The notes under the pieces: model-generated
What the model was told of the DNA's origin: nothing
The model's input: the letters and a program-made list of their open reading frames with translations, nothing else
Database searches by the model: none
Assembly (NCBI RefSeq): GCF_005938125.1
Contig: NZ_VCQN01000002.1
Location: forward strand, 62,001 to 126,000
Length of the DNA: 64,000 bases
Source: Bacillus sp. BHET2
GTDB lineage: Bacteria; Bacillota; Bacilli; Bacillales; Bacillaceae_B
Direction: 5' to 3'
Translations under genes and position numbers: made by a program
Part shown: piece after piece, positions 46,203 through 57,997 of the stretch
Position numbering within the stretch: the first letter of the stretch is position 1
Layout of the letters: each line of letters opens with the position of its first letter

Positions 46203-46955
46203 CTAGAATAAGTCCTTTAGGTTATCCATTTGGTCAAGAAACCTCCTGGATTTTAATGTTAAACCTGAATTTTCATCGTAATAAGTTCTGATAACCCGCT
46301 TCAATTGAAGTTTTGTTTCATCTTTCACCGATATATTTCCTAATCGATTGATATCAAAATAATAAAATACCCTAAGAAGTTTCACTGTACCTTGAGATAT
46401 CGGAAAATGATGAGGATCTTCACTTAGACAGCGATGACAGATGAATCCATTTTCTCTAAAAGAAAAAGCAAATTCACCATCCGACTCACCACACACAGCA
46501 CACCCATTCAAATGAGGATAGAGCCCTAATACCGGGAGCATCTTCATTTCGAAAATATGCATAAGGATTTCGGGGTCATAGTCTTCATTTAAATAGGAAA
46601 GGGTCTTGTATAGCAATTCAAATAGAAATGGGTTCGGTTTACGATCCTCAGTCGCTTTATCAAGAAGATCGACGATGTAAGTGGCATATGCTGTTTTAAA
46701 CAAGTCTTCCCTTACGTGCCTTAGGGATTCAGCCATCTCTCCCTGCTGGAGAGTACCAAGTCCACTTCCTTTAATAAACATGAAATAACCATATGTAAAC
46801 AATTGTGAAATGGCGGATAGACGGCTATTAGGTTTCTTTGCCCCTCTAGCCATCAATCCAATTTTTCCGAATTCCCGTGTATATATGGTAACAATTTTAT
46901 TCGACTCACCGTAATGATTCGTTCGAATAACGATCCCTTCACATTTCTGTAGCAT
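46203..46955 (-). CDS. recO: DNA repair and recombination protein RecO
   Basis: This 250-residue protein helps load RecA on gapped DNA. It has an N-terminal OB fold ([29 protein letters not shown]), a helical middle, and a zinc-finger region CAVCGES...CHRC at ~150-175. The ATG at 46955 has GGGAGGTGG upstream; an in-frame ATG seven codons earlier precedes that site. It follows yqzL and era on the same strand. Confidence 0.95.
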   Translation of the reverse strand: MLQKCEGIVIRTNHYGESNKIVTIYTREFGKIGLMARGAKKPNSRLSAISQLFTYGYFMFIKGSGLGTLQQGEMAESLRHVREDLFKTAYATYIVDLLDKATEDRKPNPFLFELLYKTLSYLNEDYDPEILMHIFEMKMLPVLGLYPHLNGCAVCGESDGEFAFSFRENGFICHRCLSEDPHHFPISQGTVKLLRVFYYFDINRLGNISVKDETKLQLKRVIRTYYDENSGLTLKSRRFLDQMDNLKDLF

Positions 46956-47000
46956 ATAGCCACCTCCCGCTATCAATCCAACCGGGTGATGACAAACTTA

Positions 47001-47144
47001 TCACGTTAAAGGAAAATCAACTTCAGCTGTTTCTTCCTCTAAACTGAAAGGATCCTCTATCGTCTCTTTCTCAAGCTCTTTAAAAAGCAAATAGGTGTCT
47101 ATGCTTCCTGTTTGCGAAAAAAATTTCCAAGTTAAGTCTAACAT
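47001..47144 (-). CDS. yqzL: YqzL family small protein
   Basis: This 47-residue protein reads MLDLTWKFFSQTGSIDTYLLFKE followed by an acidic tail. Its start and its place between era and recO match YqzL. AAAGGTGGG lies upstream. The function is unknown. It is too short for common ORF cutoffs and easily missed. Confidence 0.88.
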   Translation of the reverse strand: MLDLTWKFFSQTGSIDTYLLFKELEKETIEDPFSLEEETAEVDFPLT

Positions 47145-47255
47145 AAAAAACCCACCTTTCTGGATTTAAACTAGCAAGACTTCATAAGCTTTCTTGTGAT
47201 TAGAATGAGCATTTTCTCTCTAAAACATGTGGACTAAATATTGTTAATTCCATCA

Positions 47256-48591
<1,336 letters not shown>

Positions 48592-48639
48592 TTACTACAA
48601 CTTTCATAAAAGAAAATGGGCTGTTATCATTTTGTAATA

Positions 48640-48665
48640 AAATAGTTAGATAATTCTAACTATTT
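48640..48665. promoter_or_regulatory. Inverted repeat upstream of cdd
   Basis: Two perfect 11-bp arms (AAATAGTTAGA and its complement) surround TAAT, 85 bp before the cdd start. It could be an operator or a weak transcript end. I do not recognise the regulator. Confidence 0.4.
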
Positions 48666-48723
48666 ATCGATTTTAATCTTTGCTCCATATATTCTATACA
48701 AGTATAAGAACGTTTTCAAATGA

Positions 48724-48775
48724 ATTAAAGGCTGCGGGCAAGAAATCATTCAATTTCTTGCCCGCAGCCTTTAAT
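48724..48775 (-). terminator. Strong terminator after dgkA
   Basis: A 23-bp perfect stem with a GC-rich middle (GGCTGCGGGCAAG) and a 6-nt loop lies 29 bases after the dgkA stop codon and is followed by TTTAAT-type sequence on the minus strand. Confidence 0.9.
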
Positions 48776-48804
48776 TTTTAAGTAAATATTGTCTTCTTTT
48801 CCCG

Positions 48805-49197
48805 TTAGAGGAGTAATTCAACCAGCTTCGGGATGAAGATGATCCCTCCGATGATCGCTGTACAAATCGCGAAGAGTAGAACGGCCGCTGAAGCCAAATC
48901 CTTCGCGGCCTTCGCAAGAGGGTGATACTCTTTGACAGAAAGATCGACTGCCTTTTCAATCGCCGTGTTCATGGTTTCAAGTGAAAGTACTGAAAACACG
49001 AGAATAACCAGTGTGATCCATTCCATGGTGGAGACTGAGAGCATGTACGCCAATAAGAATACGACGATTCCCACACATGAATGTATTCTGAAATTCTGCT
49101 CCGTTGCCCATACAGAACGGATTCCATGTGCTGCATACCCGAAAGACTTTAAGAACCGGAAGAAGCCAAACCTAGTCTCTTTTGAGTCCATATTCAT
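48805..49197 (-). CDS. dgkA: Diacylglycerol kinase family protein (undecaprenol kinase)
   Basis: This 130-residue protein has three membrane helices and the DgkA signature [13 protein letters not shown], with the catalytic Glu. In Gram-positive bacteria this family phosphorylates undecaprenol for cell-wall lipid carrier recycling. The start overlaps the ybeY coding end by about 20 bases, indicating coupling. Confidence 0.93.
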   Translation of the reverse strand: MNMDSKETRFGFFRFLKSFGYAAHGIRSVWATEQNFRIHSCVGIVVFLLAYMLSVSTMEWITLVILVFSVLSLETMNTAIEKAVDLSVKEYHPLAKAAKDLASAAVLLFAICTAIIGGIIFIPKLVELLL

Positions 49198-49645
49198 CTA
49201 AAATGTCCCTTTGTCTCTGAAACATTTTCTTTTCATCGTCTTCTTCAATATGATCATATCCCAATAAATGAAGGAATCCATGAAGGGCAAGAAAACCAAG
49301 CTCACGGGAGAACGAATGATTGTATTCTTCTGCCTGTTCTTTTGCTCGGTCAATAGAGATGATGATATCTCCCAAAACACGGGGAATATTCCCCCCAATA
49401 ATTTCTACTTCGTCTTCTCCCAATTCTTCAAGAGCAAATGAGATGACATCGGTTGGTTGATCTTTATCTCTATATTCCTGATTGATTTCCTGAATCCGTT
49501 CGTTGGTTACAAACGTGACGGACACTTCACTTTCATTCTCAATATTCTCTTTCTCTGCAGCAAAGTTCAGGATATTCTGAACCAAACCCGTTTGCTCATC
49601 GGACAATGTTTCTGTTTCATCAATAAAATCGATTAATAGTGTCAT
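49172..49645 (-). CDS. ybeY: Endoribonuclease YbeY (rRNA maturation)
   Basis: This 157-residue metalloprotein takes part in 16S rRNA 3' end processing. The metal site [11 protein letters not shown] is intact. The ATG at 49645 overlaps the pgpH stop as ATGA and follows GGAGAGG, so an upstream extension is not used. It is the middle gene of pgpH-ybeY-dgkA. Confidence 0.96.
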   Translation of the reverse strand: MTLLIDFIDETETLSDEQTGLVQNILNFAAEKENIENESEVSVTFVTNERIQEINQEYRDKDQPTDVISFALEELGEDEVEIIGGNIPRVLGDIIISIDRAKEQAEEYNHSFSRELGFLALHGFLHLLGYDHIEEDDEKKMFQRQRDILDEYGLKRD

Positions 49646-51807
49646 GCTTCCTCTCCTTTTGCTTGAAGTTCCGGATATTCTATTCTCGGATGAAAAATTC
49701 CATTCAACGTCTCGCATAAAGACCTCTTCACAGTCTCTAATTGCTTTAACGAAATATCACATTCATTAAACTGACCGTCCTGAAGGCGGTCTTGTACAAT
49801 TGAATGAACGAGCTGTTGAATCTCTGCTTGGGTGGGAGATTTCTTGGATCTGACAGCCGCTTCAACACTATCGGCAATACTTATCACGGCCGCTTCCCTT
49901 GTCTGTGGTTTAGGACCCGGATAGCGGTATTCTTCTTCTTTTACATCTTTCCCTTGTTCTTTGGCCTTATAATAGAAAAATTTCAATAAGGTCGTTCCAT
50001 GATGTTGCTCTGCGATATCGACTATTTCCTTTGGAAGCTTGTGCTTTCGGAGCATTTCTGCACCATCAGAAGTATGACTAATAATAACATCTCTGCTCGT
50101 TTCAGGCGATACCCGATCGTGTGGATTCCCCATATTGAGTTGATTCTCAATGAAGAAGTGCGGACGCTTTGACTTGCCTACATCATGATAATAACAGCCT
50201 ACTCTTGCTAGGAGACCGTTCGCTCCAATGGACTCACACGCTGCTTCTGCAAGGTTCGCTACCATGACACTATGATGATAGGTACCTGGTGCATCGGTTA
50301 ACAATTTCTTCAACAGAGGTTGTGTAGGACTTGAGAGCTCCACTAGCCTCATGGAAGACAGTATTCCAAATCCCGCTTCGAAAAAGGGTAGGAAACCGAT
50401 CGTTAAAATGGAAGAGCTGATGCCTGATACAAGAGCGAACACAAGGTAATACACATATTCACTATTTGAATAAGAAGTGCCGCTTAGAAGGAGCAAAAAT
50501 CCGAGTATCAAGATATTTACAAGAGCAACATATATTCCGGCCCTCAAAATATTGGAGCGCTGATTGCGGCTCACAAGGAACAAGATCCCGGAAACTCCGC
50601 TGAATAACGTATAAATCGCGATTTCAATATCAATGGACCCTGAAAACTGCTGGTGAAATACGATACTCGAGCATGCGGAAAGAATGAACACCATCATCAT
50701 GGCAATCCGCTCGTTCAATAACATCCTCAGAATCATGCCAGTGAATGCAGCAGGGAAAATAAACGCAATATCATTGATTTCCAGCTGATCTATTAAGCCC
50801 ACAATTTTCATGAGCAATAGAGAGATGACAAATACAATACTCGTCAGAATCAAATAATTTTGTTTTCTTTCCTCAGTGACTTCAAGGGTGAAAAAGAAGT
50901 AATACAAAGAGCTGATCAGCACCAGGACAAAGAGGGCAAGGCCTACATACGGCTTAAAGGAAAATGTATTATCCACCATCCCCAAAGATTTTAGGATGCT
51001 GTATTTTTTCGGCGTAATCAGATCTCCATCTTCTACAATCACTCCACCTTCTATGATTTCAACCTTCTGTACATCTGCCTCAGCGAGTTTCTTTAACTCA
51101 TCTGTTTTTTCTGCATCATAGAATTGTGTTGGTTCAAGAGCTACTTTCCCCAATTTTACTGCAGCTGTAGATAGGTCACCATTAAATGAGTAATTGGTGA
51201 TTCGTTGTTCTAAATTCAATTTCGCTTCATTTAATTCTTCTTCTTTTACACCATTCTCCATGATGATTTTCATCTGGGTGGATACGATGGTTTCTACACG
51301 TGATAAGTCGTCTTCTGACGCCAAGAGAAGTGTCTTTAAGACGTCATCACTTAGACTATTGGTCACATTATTATTTTTATCTTTAGGCAACTTAGCTTTT
51401 AACAGCTTCAATTGTTGATTGACATCCAGACTTGTGGGCGGTTTCAAATCCTCTTCTTGCCCACCCTGAGATACGGATTCTTTTTTCACTTCATTAACGC
51501 TTTCCATCAGTGATCGGAGCAATGAAATAGAGTTGTCGATCGCTCCTTCTTTCGGGGTGTAGACATTCGCCACTTCCGCCTTGGCTTCTTGTTTCTTCTT
51601 GGCAGTCGCTTCCTCATCAACAAATTTCTTAGGAGCTCTTATGGTTGTAGGTGCCTCTTCATACAAATTAATATCCAATGTTTTCGGCTTAACATTGCCA
51701 TATAAAACCCCGAAAACAATGATTCCAAGTAATACAAATAAGAGATTAGTAAATAGTCGATAGCTTAGAAAACTTCTGATTTTGAGCAGAAATGGGTGCG
51801 TTTGCAT
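49642..51807 (-). CDS. pgpH: HD-domain membrane phosphodiesterase PgpH
   Basis: This 721-residue protein breaks down c-di-AMP. It has one N-terminal helix (~15-35), an extracellular domain of ~230 residues, seven membrane helices (~270-470), and a cytoplasmic HD domain with [30 protein letters not shown] and the later HH in [10 protein letters not shown]. The ATG at 51807 follows GGGGG; the reading frame is open further up but lacks a ribosome binding site. Confidence 0.95.
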   Translation of the reverse strand: MQTHPFLLKIRSFLSYRLFTNLLFVLLGIIVFGVLYGNVKPKTLDINLYEEAPTTIRAPKKFVDEEATAKKKQEAKAEVANVYTPKEGAIDNSISLLRSLMESVNEVKKESVSQGGQEEDLKPPTSLDVNQQLKLLKAKLPKDKNNNVTNSLSDDVLKTLLLASEDDLSRVETIVSTQMKIIMENGVKEEELNEAKLNLEQRITNYSFNGDLSTAAVKLGKVALEPTQFYDAEKTDELKKLAEADVQKVEIIEGGVIVEDGDLITPKKYSILKSLGMVDNTFSFKPYVGLALFVLVLISSLYYFFFTLEVTEERKQNYLILTSIVFVISLLLMKIVGLIDQLEINDIAFIFPAAFTGMILRMLLNERIAMMMVFILSACSSIVFHQQFSGSIDIEIAIYTLFSGVSGILFLVSRNQRSNILRAGIYVALVNILILGFLLLLSGTSYSNSEYVYYLVFALVSGISSSILTIGFLPFFEAGFGILSSMRLVELSSPTQPLLKKLLTDAPGTYHHSVMVANLAEAACESIGANGLLARVGCYYHDVGKSKRPHFFIENQLNMGNPHDRVSPETSRDVIISHTSDGAEMLRKHKLPKEIVDIAEQHHGTTLLKFFYYKAKEQGKDVKEEEYRYPGPKPQTREAAVISIADSVEAAVRSKKSPTQAEIQQLVHSIVQDRLQDGQFNECDISLKQLETVKRSLCETLNGIFHPRIEYPELQAKGEEA

Positions 51808-51934
51808 ATAGAACCCCCTGTTATGTATGGACAAATTCAATGGAACGTACAGATTAAGAGATTTCATTCGATACAATGTAGCAATTATGTAAAATCATAA
51901 CAGTTTTTGACTTATTTATCTATGTTTAACCTTA

Positions 51935-52009
51935 TAAAAAAAGATTGATCCTTCCCTGTGCCACAACTTTCTGGGGGTGGCAGTCAGGGAATGGATCAAT
52001 CCTTTTTGG
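51935..52009 (-). terminator. Terminator of the yqfC-yqfD-phoH operon
   Basis: A long stem (AAAAAAGATTGATCC, CCCTG, GCCAC and their complements, with small bulges) follows the phoH stop codon and ends in T residues on the minus strand. Confidence 0.88.
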
Positions 52010-52011
52010 TC

Positions 52012-52971
52012 TTACTTTTCTATTGTTTCATAGGCGTCGATTACTTTGGCGACCAGTGGATGACGGACCACATCTGCTTGATCAAGGTAAATGAACGATA
52101 CCCCTTTAACACTTTTTAATATTCTTTCAGATGAAATTAAACCTGACTCGCTTCCTCTCGGTAAATCTACCTGGGAACGGTCACCTGTAATGATCATCTT
52201 TGAATCGAATCCGAGTCTGGTCAGGAACATCTTCATCTGTGCTTTCGTTGTGTTCTGGGCTTCATCAAGAATGACAAATGCATCATCCAGTGTACGGCCC
52301 CTCATATAAGCAAGAGGAGCGATTTCGATGGTTCCTCTTTCAATCAGGCGAGCTGTATGCTCCGCTCCAAGTACGTCATGCAATGCATCGTAAAGCGGAC
52401 GAAGATAAGGGTCTACTTTTTCCTTCAAGTCACCAGGAAGGAAGCCGAGGCTTTCACCCGCTTCAACAGCCGGTCTTGTAAGGATGATTTTCTTCACTTG
52501 CCCATTCTTTAATGCATGTACAGCCATGACAACAGCCAAATACGTCTTCCCTGTACCTGCAGGACCGATCCCAAACACCATATCGTGTTTTTTTATAGAT
52601 TGGATGTATTGCCGCTGCCCGAGAGTTTTCACCCTAATGGATTTGCCTTTGGCATTTTTCGTGATTTCTTCATTATACAAGTCTGTGAAATATTCGAGAG
52701 TCCCCTGCCGACCCATTTCTATGGCATAATGGACATCTCTTTGGCCAATATTTATTTTTTTTCGTATCACAGCTACTAGTCGATCAGAAATATCAAGAGC
52801 GAGACTTACATCTTCTTCTTTACCCGAAACCAGCAATTCTTCGCCTCTTGTTACGATTGAAACGTGTAATTCCTGTTCTATTAATTTTAGGTGAGAATCT
52901 GAAACGCCAAACAAAGCGATGGCTTCATTAGGGTTTTCAAGTTGTAATTTCATTAAGATTTCATCTGACAT
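52012..52971 (-). CDS. phoH: PhoH-like ATPase
   Basis: This 319-residue cytoplasmic protein has an N-terminal KH-like region (~1-110) and a P-loop ATPase domain with GIGPAGTGKTYLAV (Walker A) and AFVILDEAQN (Walker B). GDRSQVDLP is the family sensor motif. Despite the name no Pho box is seen nearby. The precise role is unclear, with links to RNA metabolism. It follows yqfD by three bases. Confidence 0.95.
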   Translation of the reverse strand: MSDEILMKLQLENPNEAIALFGVSDSHLKLIEQELHVSIVTRGEELLVSGKEEDVSLALDISDRLVAVIRKKINIGQRDVHYAIEMGRQGTLEYFTDLYNEEITKNAKGKSIRVKTLGQRQYIQSIKKHDMVFGIGPAGTGKTYLAVVMAVHALKNGQVKKIILTRPAVEAGESLGFLPGDLKEKVDPYLRPLYDALHDVLGAEHTARLIERGTIEIAPLAYMRGRTLDDAFVILDEAQNTTKAQMKMFLTRLGFDSKMIITGDRSQVDLPRGSESGLISSERILKSVKGVSFIYLDQADVVRHPLVAKVIDAYETIEK

Positions 52972-52974
52972 TCG

Positions 52975-54162
52975 TTAGTCTCCTTGGATAATTGGTTGTC
53001 CTACTGCAATATTTTCGATTACTTTGAAGTGAATTGTTACCCTAACTTTACCATTCTCAACCTTTTCTTGCAAAATTTTTTCCCCTCTGATTTCCGCATC
53101 TTCCGGAAGAGTGGATTCCAGATTACTTTTAGCAAGTTCTTTGGCTGCATGTATGGCTTCTGATTTTGTATAGGTTCTTTCCACGTCTTCTTTTTCTTTA
53201 ATACTTCGATCAATATAATAAATGGGCAACTCCCACTTTAGGAAACGCAGGTTCTTTTTGTTTTCTTCTACGATGGATTCTTTATACTCATTTTTTTCAA
53301 ATCCCCAAATCGGAATAGCGAAGGAGCCCACTCCGACATAATGTTTTCTTTTTTCATTGCCGCTAAATACCACGAAGTGAGATTTCAAAGGTAGCTCTAC
53401 GTTCGATTTATACCATGTTTCCCCAAGGATTTTCGCCTTCGCCGGTACCCCTTTAGGCTCTTTTTCATTCCCTATCAATCCCGATACCAGTAGCTGACCT
53501 TTGCTTACATAGTCATTGACGTTCACCTGAGGGTCTCCTTCTTCAACAAACATCTGGGTGATGATTGCTTTCTTCTTTGCGACTATATGCTGAAGGCCTG
53601 TGGATTCTGAAGGCTCGGGGGCATTCTTCTCCACGACTTGAAAGTGAAAGGTTGTCCCTTGCAACTCCACCCCTACCCAAGTGATATTATTCATTCTGTA
53701 GGAGAGTTCACGTTGGATGTTCTCAACATCAGGGAGAGAGAACTGCATCTTTCCCTTCGATACCCCCATTTCCTCGAGCTCTTTTCTTATACTGTGTTCG
53801 GTTTGGGGAGAGGCACCTTTGATCTGGATATCCCACACCATGTTAGAAAGAAGAAAGACGAGGACAAAGAAAGCCAGTCCACCAATCATGAACCCTGAAT
53901 TTTTCAAGGATCTTTTCAGAAGAAAAGGCATGCCTTGACCTCTTAGAAATGTTACTTTGCACTCAGATGTGCGAACCGCTCTTCGGAAGTTATGTACATC
54001 TTCTAAGGATAAATAAAAGGTGATGGTCTCTGTACCGGCTCTTCTCACATTCCATATCGAAATATCTGCCCGGAGTAATTGATTTATGACCCTCTCCACT
54101 AATTTGCCTTCCATTTTCACAAATACCTTACCCCTAAGAAAGGTAAACCATTGATTATTCAA
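52975..54162 (-). CDS. yqfD: Sporulation protein YqfD
   Basis: This 395-residue protein has a soluble N-terminal region, one membrane helix at ~93-112 (FMIGGLAFFVLVFLLSNMVWDI) and an extracellular part with a FtsQ/POTRA-like start (QIKGASPQTEHSIRKELEEMG). YqfD is a mother-cell sporulation protein in Bacillus. The TTG at 54162 lies six bases after GGAGGG. It forms an operon with yqfC and phoH. Confidence 0.92.
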   Translation of the reverse strand: MNNQWFTFLRGKVFVKMEGKLVERVINQLLRADISIWNVRRAGTETITFYLSLEDVHNFRRAVRTSECKVTFLRGQGMPFLLKRSLKNSGFMIGGLAFFVLVFLLSNMVWDIQIKGASPQTEHSIRKELEEMGVSKGKMQFSLPDVENIQRELSYRMNNITWVGVELQGTTFHFQVVEKNAPEPSESTGLQHIVAKKKAIITQMFVEEGDPQVNVNDYVSKGQLLVSGLIGNEKEPKGVPAKAKILGETWYKSNVELPLKSHFVVFSGNEKRKHYVGVGSFAIPIWGFEKNEYKESIVEENKKNLRFLKWELPIYYIDRSIKEKEDVERTYTKSEAIHAAKELAKSNLESTLPEDAEIRGEKILQEKVENGKVRVTIHFKVIENIAVGQPIIQGD

Positions 54163-54173
54163 ATCCGTCCCTC

Positions 54174-54458
54174 CTATTGTTCTAAATAGATCACTTCTAC
54201 AATCTTCCCTTGAAGAAGAATTTCTTCAGGAAGAATCATCTTGATGACAAATTGTTCACCCTTGATTAATAGTTGGCCCTGTTTTAGTAGAAGTCGTACC
54301 TCTCGATCTGTGAATGTTAACAGACCACGGTGGTTTTCTATATAGATATGAATTTGTCCAATCATGGTAATGCGAGGAAGGTCCATCATGACATCTTCAG
54401 GTAAATCCATTTTTTGCGTCATCCATTTCCGCATATGTTGAAAAAAGCTTTTCGCCAT
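54174..54458 (-). CDS. yqfC: Sporulation protein YqfC
   Basis: This 94-residue protein of the YabP/YqfC family is mostly beta, with LPRITMIGQIHIYIENHRGLLTFTDREVRLLLKQGQLLIKGE as the conserved core. It acts with YqfD in the mother cell. The ATG at 54458 is ten bases after AAAGGGGG. That ribosome binding site lies inside the 3' arm of the upstream terminator, and the T-run touches the start codon. Confidence 0.92.
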   Translation of the reverse strand: MAKSFFQHMRKWMTQKMDLPEDVMMDLPRITMIGQIHIYIENHRGLLTFTDREVRLLLKQGQLLIKGEQFVIKMILPEEILLQGKIVEVIYLEQ

Positions 54459-54506
54459 AAAAAAAGAACCCCCTTTCATCTCATATTTATGAAATGAAAA
54501 GGGGTT
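54459..54506 (-). terminator. Terminator of the nfeD-floA-yqfB operon, overlapping the yqfC ribosome binding site
   Basis: On the minus strand AACCCCTTTTCATTTCAT pairs with ATGAGATGAAAGGGGGTT (few mismatches) and is followed by CTTTTTTT, which abuts the yqfC ATG. Read-through RNA would hide the yqfC ribosome binding site in the stem. Confidence 0.9.
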
Positions 54507-54515
54507 TCATCACTC

Positions 54516-54968
54516 TTATTTTTGATGGTGGCGTTTTTTTGATCTCGGAGGACCGAATACCTCTGAAAAAATAAATCCTTTTACGATATCATCTTCATTT
54601 TTGAAGTTGATAGAGAGCGGAGAGCCCGTTTCCCGAATCGTTTTCGCCTGTGTTTGGTGAGCTTCAATTTTCTTGGAAAACCGTTCTTCCTGCTCTTGCA
54701 ATTTCTTATACGTTTCTGCTTCCTTCTTCTTTTCCTCAAAAATGGCTTGAATGGAGGAAGATGTCTCTTTCAATGGCTTTTTGTATCCTCTCGACTCTTT
54801 AGGTCTCGACGATTCTCTTCCTTCTCTCTCTGATGGTGGAGAAGGCTGGGGTGGAGATGCCGTTTGAATTGGCTTTTGTCTTGTTGGTTTAGTTGAAGGA
54901 GGCTCTTTCACTTTTTTGAATATGGTCGTGATGAGCCCGATCAATATAAAAATGATTAGTGATTCCAT
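54516..54968 (-). CDS. yqfB: YqfB-like protein
   Basis: This 150-residue protein has a short N-terminal membrane helix (SLIIFILIGLITTIF), a Pro/Ser/Lys-rich linker (~20-65), a charged coiled coil (~75-115) and a basic end. It sits after floA in the position of yqfB. The function is unknown; a partner of the flotillin membrane domain is plausible. It is less conserved than its neighbours. Confidence 0.78.
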   Translation of the reverse strand: MESLIIFILIGLITTIFKKVKEPPSTKPTRQKPIQTASPPQPSPPSEREGRESSRPKESRGYKKPLKETSSSIQAIFEEKKKEAETYKKLQEQEERFSKKIEAHQTQAKTIRETGSPLSINFKNEDDIVKGFIFSEVFGPPRSKKRHHQK

Positions 54969-54998
54969 GGAGAAAACTCCTTTCTAAACAAAGGGAGA

Positions 54999-56000
54999 TT
55001 ACTTATCACTCTTCGGATCTTTTTTATCCCCTGTCAGCTTTCCAATCGAGTCTCTCATATCCGTATCTGCATCGATGTTCTTTAAGTTCATGTAATCCAT
55101 CACACCGATATTACCTGAACGTAACGCTTCAGCCATGGCAAGTGGTACTTCCGCTTCCGCTTCCACAACTTTCGCTCTCATCTCTTCAACTCTTGCTTTC
55201 ATCTCCTGCTCATTTGCAACAGCCATGGCTCTTCTTTCCTCTGCTTTGGCTTGAGCAATATTTTTATCTGCTTCCGCTTGTTCTGTTTGCAGTTCCGCTC
55301 CGATATTCTTGCCGATATCAACATCAGCGATATCAATCGAGAGAATTTCAAAAGCAGTACCTGCATCCAGTCCCTTTGAAAGAACCGTTTGAGAAATTAA
55401 ATCCGGGTTTTCCAACACCTTCTTGTGGTTTGTGGATGAACCGATCGTTGATACTATCCCTTCCCCGACTCGGGCAACAATCGTCTCTTCACCGGCACCT
55501 CCGACAAGGCGGTCAATATTCGCACGAACGGTAATACGTGCTTTCGCTTTCACTTCAATTCCGTCCATTGCCACACCGGCAATGAATGGCGTTTCGATCA
55601 CTTTCGGATTAACGCTCATTTGAACCGCTTCAAGTACGTCACGACCCGCAAGGTCAATAGCCGCACAACGTTCAAAGGTTAACTCAATGTTTGCACGATG
55701 AGCTGCAATCAGAGCATTGACGACTCTGTCCACGTTACCACCTGCCAGATAGTGACTTTCTAGCTGGTTAATCGTAACGGTGATTCCGGCTTTATGAGCT
55801 TTAATCAATGGATTGATTATCCGGCTGGGAATAACGCGTCTTAACCTCATCCCCACTAAAGTGAAAATACTGATTCTCACGCCCGCTGCAATCGCTGAAA
55901 TCCAAAGCATGACTGGTACAAATGTAAATAAAACGGCTAACACAATGATGCCCACTACGATAGCAACGAGCAATAAGATGGTACTTGGTCCGATAACCAT
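54999..56000 (-). CDS. floA: Flotillin-like protein FloA
   Basis: This 333-residue scaffold protein organises membrane microdomains. It has an N-terminal membrane hairpin (~4-45), an SPFH domain (~55-230) and an Ala/Glu-rich coiled coil ([21 protein letters not shown]) at ~235-300. AGGAGGT lies before the ATG. It is the second gene of the nfeD-floA-yqfB operon, as yqfA in Bacillus subtilis. Confidence 0.96.
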   Translation of the reverse strand: MVIGPSTILLLVAIVVGIIVLAVLFTFVPVMLWISAIAAGVRISIFTLVGMRLRRVIPSRIINPLIKAHKAGITVTINQLESHYLAGGNVDRVVNALIAAHRANIELTFERCAAIDLAGRDVLEAVQMSVNPKVIETPFIAGVAMDGIEVKAKARITVRANIDRLVGGAGEETIVARVGEGIVSTIGSSTNHKKVLENPDLISQTVLSKGLDAGTAFEILSIDIADVDIGKNIGAELQTEQAEADKNIAQAKAEERRAMAVANEQEMKARVEEMRAKVVEAEAEVPLAMAEALRSGNIGVMDYMNLKNIDADTDMRDSIGKLTGDKKDPKSDK

Positions 56001-56020
56001 ATTCTTTACCTCCTGAGTAA

Positions 56021-57331
56021 TTATGAAATGTCTCTTACAACTATCCTTGATCCTTCTACCTTTACAATCTTAACCTTCTCATTGGCTTTAATAAAGCCAC
56101 CCTCTGAAACAGCATCAATTCTTTCATCGTCAATAATGACTGTTCCCGATGGTCTTAAAGGAGTTTTGGTCATACCTTCCCTGCCAATCAAATCCAAACG
56201 ATTTACGTTTGATACATAACCACTTTCTGTGCTTGTTGAATCGTTTAAAATGATTTTCTTGAAAAATTTCATTTTTTTACCAAACACCTTTACAAAGATA
56301 ATCACTGTCGCAACGGCAATCAGTAAAGCGATTAGAAGAGAAATCCCCATTTGCATCATATTTCCCCCTGCCAACATGATACTCGCTAGAATTGCTCCGA
56401 TACCAAGTCCCCCCGCAAGACCACCAGGGAGGAAAAACTCCGCCACTATGAGAACGATCCCGATGATGAACAGAATAATGGTTTCATATCCTGCAAGGCC
56501 GGCAACTAAGTGTCCATAAAAGAATAATACAAGAGAAACCAACCCGACAGAACCGGCAATTCCAAACCCTGGTGAATACAACTCTACAATCAATCCTATA
56601 CTAGCTAATGACAGTAGAATCGGCACAACGACAGGGTTTGTGATAAAACGGGCGAGTTTTTCTGCAAAGGTTTCTTCCATTACCTTCACAGAGGATTTCT
56701 CAACTTTCAACGTTTTATATAGCGCATCAATATTCTCCACGGTGCCTTCTGAGTACCCTACCTCTTTTGCTTCCTTAGAACCGAGAGTTAATAATTCACC
56801 TTTATCAATCCCCAGTTCTTTAATTTCGAGAGATTCATCTGCCATCGCTAGTGCATATTGAGGATCTCTCCCATTCGATTCGGCGGTACTTTTCATGGCA
56901 GAAAGCCAGTAACTCTGTGCTTTCTTATCAGCAGCATTTCCTGCCTGGTCAATCACGGCAGCCGCCCCTATCTGTCCATTTGGTACCATATAGATTTCAT
57001 CGGCATGAAGAGAAATGAACGCACCAGCAGATAGAGCATGGTTATTCACAAAGGCAACCGTCCTTGTATCGACACCATCAAGAAGTTGCCCGATATCACC
57101 AGCTGCATCCACCAATCCCCCGGGAGTATCAATATCAAAGATGATGAGTTCTGCATTGTTTTCTTCCGCATCATGAATCGCTCTTTCTAGAAATGCATGA
57201 AGACCTCTTTCCACTTCTTTTTGAATGGGAATCACGTATACCTTCTCAGAGTTCTCAGCAGAGCTTACCAACGGCAGCATGAAACTGACTCCAAGAACCA
57301 ACATAAAAAATACTAGTATACCTCTTTTCAC
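56021..57331 (-). CDS. nfeD: NfeD-family membrane-bound serine protease-like protein (long form)
   Basis: This 436-residue protein has a signal peptide or anchor (~5-25), a ClpP-class serine protease domain (~30-220, nucleophile expected in [12 protein letters not shown]), four to five membrane helices (~230-360) and a C-terminal OB fold. Together with FloA it forms the classic NfeD/flotillin pair (yqeZ-yqfA). The GTG start has GAGGGGG upstream. A sigma-W promoter precedes it, linking the operon to envelope stress. Confidence 0.94.
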   Translation of the reverse strand: MKRGILVFFMLVLGVSFMLPLVSSAENSEKVYVIPIQKEVERGLHAFLERAIHDAEENNAELIIFDIDTPGGLVDAAGDIGQLLDGVDTRTVAFVNNHALSAGAFISLHADEIYMVPNGQIGAAAVIDQAGNAADKKAQSYWLSAMKSTAESNGRDPQYALAMADESLEIKELGIDKGELLTLGSKEAKEVGYSEGTVENIDALYKTLKVEKSSVKVMEETFAEKLARFITNPVVVPILLSLASIGLIVELYSPGFGIAGSVGLVSLVLFFYGHLVAGLAGYETIILFIIGIVLIVAEFFLPGGLAGGLGIGAILASIMLAGGNMMQMGISLLIALLIAVATVIIFVKVFGKKMKFFKKIILNDSTSTESGYVSNVNRLDLIGREGMTKTPLRPSGTVIIDDERIDAVSEGGFIKANEKVKIVKVEGSRIVVRDIS

Positions 57332-57372
57332 TTTAACCCCCTCGTTTCGATAATATTCCTTAATACTTTATG

Positions 57373-57399
57373 TACGAATGACCTATTAAAAAAGTTTCA
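57373..57399 (-). promoter_or_regulatory. Sigma-W-type promoter of nfeD-floA-yqfB
   Basis: On the minus strand a perfect TGAAAC -35 is 17 bp from CGTA, with a T-rich spacer start as in sigma-W promoters. It lies about 40 bp before nfeD, and the orthologous operon is a known sigma-W target. Confidence 0.85.
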
Positions 57400-57493
57400 T
57401 TTTTTTCAAGGGTAGTATTTGTTGATTGCCGCTCATATGACCCCACTCGGGGAAAATGGGCGGTACGTCTCCGGCATATCGATCTATCAGGAT

Positions 57494-57530
57494 TAAAAAA
57501 ACCGGAAAGCAACAAGGCCTTCCGGTTTCT
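57494..57530 (-). terminator. Terminator of rpsU-yqeY
   Basis: On the minus strand AAACCGGAA-GC pairs with GC-TTCCGGTTT and runs into seven T residues, seven bases after the yqeY stop codon. Confidence 0.9.
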
Positions 57531-57536
57531 TTAATC

Positions 57537-57983
57537 TTATGATAAATGTTGAAGAACAAGTTTGTTGACGAGAGCTCCATCGGCTTTCCCTTTTAATTTA
57601 GGCATGATTGCTCCCATCACTTTGCCCATGTCGGCTTTAGAAGTAGCACCGACCTCAACTACTGTCTCTTGAACAATAGCCGAGACCTCTTCTTCTGAAA
57701 GCTGCTTAGGCATATATATTTCGACGTAAGTCAGTTCTGTTTGAATTTTTTCCACGAGGTCTTCGCGACCAGCGTTTTGAAATTCCTGGAGGGAGTCTTT
57801 CCGTTGCTTCACTTCTCGAGAAAGGACAGTCAACTCTTCGTCTTCAGAGAGTTCCTGTTTTCCATGTTTAATTGCTTCATTTTGAAGTGAAGCCTTAAGC
57901 ATACGAATAACAGAAAGCTTCTCTTTTTCTTTATTTTTCATCGCTTGTTTCATATCATCATTTAAACGATTGAGAAGACTCAT
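57537..57983 (-). CDS. yqeY: GatB/YqeY domain protein
   Basis: This 148-residue helical protein matches Yqe[36 protein letters not shown] at the start and [29 protein letters not shown] at the end. The fold is shared with the tRNA-binding tail of GatB. The gene follows rpsU by 14 bases. Its exact role is unknown, and a link to tRNA or ribosomes is likely. Confidence 0.94.
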   Translation of the reverse strand: MSLLNRLNDDMKQAMKNKEKEKLSVIRMLKASLQNEAIKHGKQELSEDEELTVLSREVKQRKDSLQEFQNAGREDLVEKIQTELTYVEIYMPKQLSEEEVSAIVQETVVEVGATSKADMGKVMGAIMPKLKGKADGALVNKLVLQHLS

Positions 57984-57997
57984 ACTTACACCCTCTC

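Noticed and set aside
54959..55534. A ~190-codon plus-strand frame opposite floA.
   Set aside because: The translation is low-complexity Leu/Pro/Ser, the mirror of the Ala/Glu-rich flotillin coiled coil; not a gene.
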